The notes under the pieces were generated by a model, which was not told the DNA's origin, did no database searches, and was given only the letters and a program-made list of their open reading frames with translations. DNA of 64,000 bases, from positions 19,336,814 through 19,400,813 of the forward strand of contig OU744450.1 of the NCBI GenBank assembly GCA_916610825.1, read 5' to 3'. Position 1 is the first letter of the stretch, and every line of letters starts with the position of its first letter. The DNA comes from Haliclystus octoradiatus. Taxonomy: Eukaryota; Cnidaria; Staurozoa; Stauromedusae; Haliclystidae. Shown here piece by piece: positions 57,250 through 64,000 of this stretch. The translations under genes and the position numbers were made by a program.

Positions 57250-57492
57250 GTATCAGCCTCTCTATATAACTGTGTTGGATATTGTGGATCATTCCATCTT
57301 AATAGCAGGTTATCATCTCGCTTTCGTATAAAAAGCGCTGCCTTATAATCGTTTGAATTATACGAATCTGATCGTAAGTGATTTATATACATTGATATTT
57401 CCAAATCAACATAAAGAAGCCGGAATTGTGGAGTGCCCCAAGTCATCGGTCCTTGGACCATTCTTATATCAACTATTCCCATTGAGGATGCT
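57250..57492 (-). CDS. Candidate orphan internal exon of an unknown host gene
   Basis: A 243-nt stretch is bounded by a strong acceptor (TTTTATCAG) and a strong donor (AC|GTAAGA), with one open frame between them and equal phases at both ends. It encodes about 80 residues of good complexity: SMGIVDIRMVQGPMTW, FRLLYVDLEISMYI, YNSNDYKAALFIRKRDDN and LLLRWNDPQYPTQLY. I do not recognise the domain. No partner exon was found nearby. It lies between a LINE fragment and a MITE, so it could also belong to an unrecognised transposon. Confidence 0.4.
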
Positions 57493-57597
57493 CTGATAAA
57501 ACACAGTGTGCCATTCCATCTCTACGCCAATTATGTACACATGTGTGATAATTGCAAACCCTCAATTAACGGTGATCTCCAAACTGCTTTTATCTAA

Positions 57598-58074
57598 GGC
57601 CCTGTTTACAAGGAGGGCGAGTTACCCGGGTAGGCGAGTTACTTGCCTTACCGAGTTAAAATGTGTTGTGTGTTTACAAGGGTCACCTGAGTAACCCGCC
57701 TACCCGAGTTAAATAATTTGAAGCCAATCTAAGCATGCGCGCTGAAATGAAACGATTAGAGAACAAAAGATGTCTACAGCGGAAACGTTCGAAACAATTG
57801 AAAATTAAAGCTACCATTTTTAATTTTAACCCGCCTACCCGAGTTACTCGTCTATTTCCGTTTACAAGTCAAAAAGTGACAGAAAGTTGTCTCGGGTAGG
57901 CGAGTTACCCGGTCTGCCAAGGCGAGTAACTCGGGTAGGCGAGTTACTCGGGTGGGCGAGACAACTTTCTCATTTTGCTTGTAAACAGAACGCGCATAAA
58001 CAATAGACCCGGGTAACTCGGCAACCCGAGTAACTCGCCTACCCGAGTAACTCGCCCTCCTTGTAAACAGGGCC
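57598..58074. mobile_element. PIF/Harbinger-like MITE, 477 bp, with GAGTTACCCGGGTAGGC units
   Basis: The ends GGCCCTGTTTACAAGGAGGG and CCCTCCTTGTAAACAGGGCC are perfect inverted repeats, flanked by TAA (57595-57597 and 58075-58077). Blocks of CGAGTTAC-CGGGTAGG recur about ten times in both orientations inside. The element is non-autonomous. Confidence 0.88.
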
Positions 58075-58357
58075 TAAAATGGAAACATGCGTAACTGAAA
58101 TAGATTACTGGGTGAATGCAAACAAAGATCGGTAATGAATATATATATATCCATCCAAATCAGCACGTAATTTTGTTGTATTCTTTGATGAGCATCTATT
58201 TATGTCTATAAACACATAACCAATGTCTGCAAGCCTTCATTCTATCATTTACGTCGATTATTTAAAATCCGAAAATATCTTGACTTAGAACCAATGGTTC
58301 TAGTGCATGCTTTTGTTACACAATTGTAATTCTTTGTAATTTGGCATTTCGAAACAT

Positions 58358-58546
58358 CTTATTTGTAAGCTACAACGAATACAAAATTCAGCTGTATAGT
58401 CTAGTAACATGTAGCAAGAAACATGAAAAAGTTACACTTATATGATTGTACAATATACATTGGCTTCCTGTCCATCAAACAATTAAATTCAAACTACTGC
58501 TATCAACTTTCAAGTCTATTTCTGGCCTTGCATCTGATCGATGAAC
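58358..58546 (+). pseudogene. LINE ORF2 C-terminal fragment (CR1/jockey-like)
   Basis: Frames reading KLQRIQNSA, then LVTCSKKHEKVTLI, then HWLPVHQTIKFKLLLSTFKS match in order the region after RT in CR1/jockey-type LINEs. Frameshifts and a stop are present. The fragment runs directly into a GIY-YIG-type fragment. Confidence 0.72.
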
Positions 58547-58785
58547 ACAAAACAAAGGACATTGGGGACCATATAAAAGAACACGTTATTGATCTTCACC
58601 ACGCCTCCGAATACTTCTCCGTTCTAAAACGATGTCGAAATAGAATGGACTGCCTAATATATGAGATGCTGTTTATAAATGAAACCAAACCGTTCCTAAA
58701 CCGGCAATCCGACTCTATCAAAGCAAAATTATTTTATATATTTGTTTTAATAGTAAACATTTATAGTTGCAAATTTCAAAAATGA
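58546..58785 (+). pseudogene. GIY-YIG/Penelope-like C-terminal fragment
   Basis: The frame reads DIGDHIKEHVIDLHH, SVLKRCRNRMDCLIYEMLFI and KPFLNRQSDSIKAKLF. The CRxxxDCLIYEML and QSDSIxAKLF blocks are, to my knowledge, typical of the end of Penelope-like GIY-YIG endonucleases in marine invertebrates. The catalytic GIY-YIG pair itself is not in this fragment. Confidence 0.6.
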
Positions 58786-59570
58786 AACATTCTAGATTTC
58801 CTCTACTTCAAGTTTCACACCAGAAGATGATCATCAGGCGATTTATTTCAACTATTCTGCAAAAATTCATCCCTATCCTATATGAGCTACTAATGCTTAT
58901 ATATGGACCCACCGAACTCAATTGATTCATTCATTCGAATTAAATCTCATGATAACGCGCTTCGTATAACACCATTCGGTTCATCAACATTCCTTAAAAA
59001 ACATTATTAAGTGCGTCAAACCTTGACATGCGGAGCTCTTCTCCGTGAATTAAAGTTATCGCCGCGTTATACGAGCGAGCTATCATCGCACCGAACTAAA
59101 TACATTCGACTCACGGTGCCGTGACTGAGCTCCTATATCTACTCTACCTTATATGGCAATAAACCGGGGGGTGTGCAAATCATAAACTATTTTAAAGGAT
59201 GTTCCATGGCAATGTGATGGAGAGAACATCGCTTTTGGGAGGCTGTTATCGTGACTTGTTATATCATTGAAAGATAGCTTAACAACGATGCTGATGTTTT
59301 CCAAAATCATGATTTAAAAGATTTAAAGCGTTTTATTTTAGTCAATCACAATGCATCAGCAATAAAATTGAGGTCGCTTTTATCATAATACGTTATTTTA
59401 ATGGAAATTCGCATTTAATTTGCTCTGAGTACTATGCCTTGTTAGAACAAAAAATGTCTCCCGTAAAAATCGGTAAAAATGCTTGCCAACCTTTGAGATT
59501 ACTACTTCATACAAGTTTCAAACTATTGATAGGCAAAATAGAAAGGAAAAATCGCTGAAAGTGAATAATA

Positions 59571-59940
59571 ATGCAAACAATTAAATCACTCTGGTTTCAA
59601 ACCATGCGGTATAATTCCAAGAAAACTACTTCCTATCACGTGACATTTTGGCCAGTTTTTAAAGATCTTCGACATTTGGTTCGTCTGTATAACCCCAAAT
59701 GCGAATTTAATGCCAACCAAAAGTGCCTCACCACAAACCTTGCCTGCAAAGCAAAAGTAACAACATCGGACAACCTAGCAGTCCACACCTAGATCGGCCT
59801 CACTGAACGAACATTCAAGGAAAGATACACAGAACACAAAGTCACTTTGAAACACAAGAAATATAAGCATAGCAGCAAACTTTCAAAACATTTGTGTGAA
59901 ATTGTGAAATTTGAAGTAGCGGAAATCTAGAATGTTTCAT
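59571..59940 (+). pseudogene. GIY-YIG-type endonuclease fragment
   Basis: The frame reads CEFNANQKCLTTNLACKAKV, TTSDNLAVHT, a stop, then IGLTERTFKERYTEHKVTL and KHSSKLSKHLCEI. The YIGxTE-type motif has lost its Tyr to the TAG stop. This is the upstream part of the same kind of domain as 58546-58785, but placed downstream of it, so the two are separate insertions or rearranged. Confidence 0.65.
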
Positions 59941-60645
59941 TTTTGACTCTCATTTTACATAAATGCTCTAATTAAATTCATTGATCACTATACCAAGAAC
60001 TGGTGTGGAACAATCCCACTATTAATATTGTTATATTATTATTATTATTAGTTGCAAATTTCACCTTGTATATAAATGAATAGATATTAATTTTTTGTAA
60101 ACCATAACTGGAAAATGGCCAACGAATGTAACCAAAACGTTGCTAAAAAAAAAAAATTAATTATTGTTGCCACTGATGTTTGCTATCAAATGATTTTCTA
60201 AGAAGCTTTTAATTATCATTATTATTATTATAATTATTATTATATCTGAAATATTTTAGATGTAATGACATTTAATCTCTTACCTTTGAATCCAAGATTA
60301 GTATTTATTAATTGCTCAGCGTTGATGAAAACTCAATCTATTTCATCAATTATTTTTCTTGATTAATCCAATCGTAAATCCTCCCACTAAGAAAATCTTC
60401 AAAAATGAGAAAGGAAAATGATCAGATTGTGATTATGACGTCAGAATTTTCAATTGACCACGTGATTAGGAATTGAAAGTGAGGCTCCTTATGACATCAT
60501 GAAAATTACATCTGTAGATTTGGTCGCTATATGTACTCACTGCAGAGCCTGAAGTTCTTTATTCTTAATGCAGTTTAAAGTTATATTATGTAATCTCAAT
60601 GCCGTGTGCTGCCTTTGAATATTAATCTAATTTCAGACACTATTT
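59941..60645. other. Unassigned AT-rich stretch with ATT repeats
   Basis: Short ATT runs (60030-60050 and 60220-60245) are present. No gene is supported. Confidence 0.45.
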
Positions 60646-60648
60646 TTA

Positions 60649-61084
60649 GGCTCCAGCTCCACGATGCAGTATTTTCGTACCGGCTATAGGCAGAGCCATC
60701 TATTTACAATAAATAGATGGCTCTGGCTATAGGGGTTTGAGTTACACGACAACGCTTGAATACGATGCAAAACGTTTCGCAGAGCGTAGTCATTTTGATT
60801 ATGTTAGCAAGCGTTTTGTTTTTACTGTGGAACAATTTTCACAACCCAACGCATCGTGGAACTCAATCAATACGGAACGTCGTATTCGTGAACATAGCAG
60901 TTGCTACGTAGTCATGGACACAATGGAACTAAACGCACGTGATCGTATTTTACCCACCCCTTTCGTGTAGTTCAAACGTATCGTATTGTTTTGCTGTGTA
61001 ACAGCTTCGTAAACGGTATGCATTCCACAGCGAAAACACTTCTCAATGCGGAACAAACCAATACGGTATCGTAGAACTGGGGCC
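60649..61084. mobile_element. MITE of about 436 bp with TTA target duplication
   Basis: The ends GGCTCCAGCTCCACGATGCAG and GTATCGTAGAACTGGGGCC are imperfect inverted repeats. TTA flanks both sides (60646-60648 and 61085-61087), which fits PIF/Harbinger or ISL2EU-type elements. It contains the 35-bp hairpin at 60691-60725. Open frames through it are by-products of the arms. Confidence 0.78.
60691..60725. mobile_element. 35-bp hairpin micro-insertion with 8-bp target duplication
   Basis: CAGAGCCATCTATTTA and its exact complement are separated by three bases. The 8 bp gctatagg occur directly on both sides (60683-60690 and 60726-60733). An 8-bp duplication and CAGAG start are hAT features. It interrupts the MITE at 60649-61084. 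Confidence 0.78.
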
Positions 61085-61089
61085 TTACT

Positions 61090-61680
61090 CGCGTGCTAGT
61101 TGGAAGCGCGTTGGTTTGGCATAGATCTTAATTTCACTATAGTTAATTGATCGTTTCCCACAGTTTCTATTTATCTTGACCTTGATGTCATGATGGAGTC
61201 AATCTAATGTTCACTAAGAAGTACTGATGATGACGGCTAATGTCCATAAAGAAGCGTATGAGCTCAGATAACGAGATAGATCATTACTTGGCCATATAAC
61301 AGCTACATCAAAAAGAATTTTGCAAGTTGTGAAAATTTTAACTAAGATATTTAATTATTGATATGTTTAATAAATATCAAATAGACGCTATTTATAGGAT
61401 ATGATATGAGCAATACAGCGAGTATGCTATATCATTCCAAACCAATATTCAGATTCCGCTCCTGATAATCTCAATAAACAAGGATATTAAATCGTTTACT
61501 GATTTCCGCATGTTCAACAGAATGGTTACACATCGTTAAATGGACCATCTATGAGTGGACTGGATCCACGGCTTTTGAAAGGGCTGATTCGGATCAAGTT
61601 TATCAACGAACAGGTAAATGGTATAAATTGGGAGATGGGGAGATCAGAGCTTCACGCATTGTATTTGGTAAAATGCGATA
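61090..61680. other. Unassigned stretch
   Basis: No gene or repeat structure was recognised. Confidence 0.4.
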
Positions 61681-61689
61681 AATAATACA

Positions 61690-62110
61690 ATACTAACGGA
61701 TACCGTCTATTTTCACTTTAGCAAAGCATTTGACATGGTGTCATATAAGAAATTAATTATAAACCTGCAAGCATGGAATAGATTTTGAGCTCCTCCAACG
61801 GAGACACTTCTTTTTTATCTGATCGGTCACTATTATTTATATTAGTTATTAGTGACATTGCAATCTGCCTTGAAGATTTATGTCACATTAAACTGAGCTG
61901 GGTCAAATTTAAATTAATACAACTAACTGTAGATAAAGTAGTTACTTGGGCGCAGACGTGGAAGTAGTACGACTTGCTATCTATAATGGTGTGTCTTTTC
62001 CTCGACAAAGATTTAATTTGGAAGAAGAAGAATTAGCATCAGCTAACAAGATAAAATATCTAGGAGCTTTATTCACTCCGGACCTCAAGCCTATTAAGCC
62101 TGAAGTTTAT
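61690..62110 (+). pseudogene. LINE reverse transcriptase remnant
   Basis: YFHFSKAFDMVSYKKLIINL (the RT motif FSKAFDxVxHxxL) and, further on, KIKYLGALFTPDLKP are visible among stops. Text between them (SSNGDTSFLSDRSLLF, ISDIAIC) matches only weakly. It appears related to the LINE at 21430-22010, which has a similar LGxxLxxDLKP block. Confidence 0.62.
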
Positions 62111-62439
62111 TAAAAGTAGATATTCGATGAATTCATTAAAGTTCCAATTGACAAACTCATCTGATAGGCCAGATGTCACCAAATACCAATCTACAAATCG
62201 TGTTATTCGGTGGTAGAACAACCAGATAGGGTGTGTAGATAGAGGATTGGGAACAATTCTTATTGTTAACAATATAGAGGCATGGTGCCCAATTAGTGAT
62301 TGCAATATATGTTATAGCCTCACGTGTTATCGACAGGCATTGTTGGGCGAAAGCCATTGAAATAAGATCATTATTATCTAAGCCTCATTTGTTGATCTTC
62401 TTACGGACTCGTTGCTTTGAGTCAATCTTCGGTTTATTA

Positions 62440-63036
62440 TAGTATTTATTACAGTCCTACAATAGAATTGTGTTCCCTTAAGACCACACTTTTACATGGT
62501 TACGTCGAACCACAATCGAATTGGATTGGTAAGAACTTTTTAGAAATTTTATTGCGTAGTCAATATTTGGTTCTTGTGTCACACATATATTATATATCTT
62601 TATATTTAAGGCGTTTGTCTTTCTATTTTTTATCTTTATTATTGCTACATACATATCTTCCTTTTGCACCTTTTTTAAAAAAAGACCTTTGCACTCTTGC
62701 ACAAATAGCTCAGTCTACGTCAAAATAAAATTTAAATATCATTTCGCAATTTTTCACATAGTCACATGTTTTAGTTTTGACATAACGTGTCTATGCCAGC
62801 ATACCGTTTTACCCCGCATTTTCTCGTGTATGTGTCTGACTTTGCTTTGTTTTGTCTTACGGATTTTTTCCAGGTATATTATTAACTTTAATCAAATTTG
62901 AATACATTTAAAAACGTTGTAATTTTATTCCTAACAAAAGTTCCCTTTTCTGTTGTTGTTGTTGATTAAATACACATACCGTTTAGGTCACATGTTTTGG
63001 CATATAGCGTGCCTGTCTGTTTATTACCGTTTGACA
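62440..63036 (+). repeat. Probable 5' LTR/leader of the BEL/Pao element
   Basis: The stretch ends TTGACA at 63036 and is followed by GTTGCCCGACGTTGTGTGG, which could be a primer-binding site, 100 bp before the gag start. It contains a diverged direct repeat starting GTCACATGTTTT (62759 and 62987). The left edge is not determined. Confidence 0.4.
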
Positions 63037-63136
63037 GTTGCCCGACGTTGTGTGGGTTCACGATAATTTTTTAACATGCTGTCTCGAAACACTTTGAATA
63101 AAATTGTTAATTAAGCTTAAATAATTCCTAAACAAT

Positions 63137-64000
63137 ATGGAAGCATTTGAGACTGCTATTTGTTTTTATGACATCCAGCAATCTATCCTTGAGCATAATC
63201 TTGCATCAGATGATCATGATACCATTGACCGTAGTATGGCAGACTTGGAAGATTGTCTTTCAACAATTCAAATTGAATTTAAAACGGCTAGGGTAGGGCT
63301 ACCAGCTGACGAAAAAAAACTTATCGCTGGTCAGCTGCAATCAGTTTTTCTTAGTCATCCTGATACTTTAAAACGCTTCCGCAAGACTCAGGCTGTTGAT
63401 GTCAAGCCGCCGGTTAATGTCATAGAGGAAACGTCACAGATTAATTTATCTAACTCTGACAGTTCTAATGTTAACGGGAACCCTTTCCGACAGGTTGAGT
63501 CTAGCTCTAATGATGCTAAGGAAACACCTTGGTATTGCACTCATTCATCCGTACAAGATCCGACTGCAATTTCAGATGTCACATCTCTTGGTGACACTTT
63601 AGTCGCACTAAACCTTAAGTTACAGTTTTTTGATGGTAACCCTTTGAGATATCATGAATTCCAAACTTCATTTTTTACACAGATCCACTCATTGTCATCA
63701 CTATCATTTGCTGCTAAAATGACGCATCTCATTGAGCATTTAGAAGGCCCTGCGAAGGACAGTGTTCAAAACCTTCCCCGTGACCAAGAGGGTTATGAAA
63801 CCGCCTGGGAAACGCTGGAGGATGATTTTGGGTCCAACATTAGAGTTGCTCGTGCCCATATTAACAAATTGCAACAGGGAAATCATGTGAATGATGTCGA
63901 AAGCCTTCAATTTTTTTATCACAGTCTTAAGTCTGCTTGTGCTATTTTCAAACGAATGAAACATTATGATGATATTAATTCGACATTTGCATTAAAGGCA
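63137..64000 (+). CDS. BEL/Pao-type Gag, 5' part (runs off the window)
   Basis: The frame is open from the ATG at 63137 to the window end, 288 codons without a stop. The N-terminus is acidic and helical (DHDTIDRSMADLEDCLSTIQ). It is followed by a Ser/Asn-rich linker and then, from about residue 172, the BEL/Pao Gag core: LKLQFFDGNPLRYHEFQTSF, KMTHLIEHLEGPAKDSVQNL, YETAWETLEDDFGSNIRVAR and a helical end. This core precedes zinc knuckles and protease in full elements. The intact frame suggests a fairly recent copy. The rest lies outside the window. Confidence 0.85.
   Translation, partial: MEAFETAICFYDIQQSILEHNLASDDHDTIDRSMADLEDCLSTIQIEFKTARVGLPADEKKLIAGQLQSVFLSHPDTLKRFRKTQAVDVKPPVNVIEETSQINLSNSDSSNVNGNPFRQVESSSNDAKETPWYCTHSSVQDPTAISDVTSLGDTLVALNLKLQFFDGNPLRYHEFQTSFFTQIHSLSSLSFAAKMTHLIEHLEGPAKDSVQNLPRDQEGYETAWETLEDDFGSNIRVARAHINKLQQGNHVNDVESLQFFYHSLKSACAIFKRMKHYDDINSTFALKA

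Noticed and set aside
57598-58074. Possible CRISPR-like or satellite array because of repeated 16-17 bp units
   Set aside because: The units occur in both orientations between terminal inverted repeats with a TAA duplication, and there are no regular unique spacers. It is a MITE in animal DNA.
60737-60970. A 77-codon frame starting MSYTTTLEYDAKRF
   Set aside because: It lies wholly in a MITE with TTA duplication and imperfect inverted ends; no protein motif is present.

Overview
This window is animal nuclear DNA from a non-vertebrate metazoan. The evidence is a spliced host gene with an invertebrate/deuterostome-type extracellular domain set, an AT-rich background, and a dense load of Ty3/gypsy, BEL/Pao, CR1/jockey-like LINE, Penelope-like, P-like, hAT, Mutator-like and PIF/Harbinger-like remnants. 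A marine invertebrate such as a tunicate or cnidarian would fit, but the sequence does not fix the taxon.

Layout. 1-14.8 kb is a stack of nested insertions. An old Ty3/gypsy element supplies gag-protease at 1-815 and 4107-4384, and very probably RT-integrase-chromodomain at 10.5-13.6 kb. Inserted in it are a young LTR element with identical 104-bp LTRs (816-4106, TSD gtatc), a fold-back element (4391-5596, TSD attgat), a hAT-like element (6405-8132, TSD aagccagt) and a Mutator-like fold-back (8226-9141, 10-bp TSD). A second gypsy 3' half (13.64-14.81 kb, ending at 21.30 kb) is split by a 6.4-kb P-like DNA transposon (14815-21249). That transposon has identical 38-bp terminal inverted repeats and carries two convergent genes: a broken C2H2-type gene and the C-terminal part of a P-type transposase. 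A LINE fragment follows at 21.4-22.0 kb.

22.7-37.8 kb holds the one clear host gene, on the minus strand. Its nine exons join in phase (2448 nt, 815 aa). They encode a signal peptide, an N-terminal FRGG-type extracellular region, a Ser/Pro linker, a D8C domain, a ZP polymerisation module with a basic cleavage site and hydrophobic patch, one transmembrane helix and a short tail. It is probably a secreted or surface filament-forming glycoprotein of the uromodulin/GP2 type. Its introns hold several MITEs, and about 130-bp tandem repeats lie 0.85-1.3 kb upstream of its start codon.

39-42 kb shows nothing recognisable. 42.1-42.9 kb holds two LINE fragments in opposite orientation. 43.16-51.26 kb is a minus-strand gypsy element broken by a terminal-inverted-repeat element, an L2-like 3' tail inside its zinc knuckles, a 2-kb hAT-like element (48077-50067, TSD ggtagtgt) and a solo LTR (50375-51238, TSD taatg) inside its own 5' LTR. 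51.3-62.7 kb is a mosaic of LINE and Penelope-like fragments and MITEs with TAA/TTA target duplications. One of these contains a 35-bp perfect hairpin flanked by its own 8-bp duplication. A candidate orphan host exon lies at 57250-57492. The window ends inside an intact BEL/Pao gag (63137 onward).

Apart from the membrane glycoprotein gene and the orphan exon, the coding potential is transposon-derived. Nested duplications give a relative chronology: old gypsy first, then the hAT, Mutator-like and fold-back elements, with the 816-4106 element probably the most recent.
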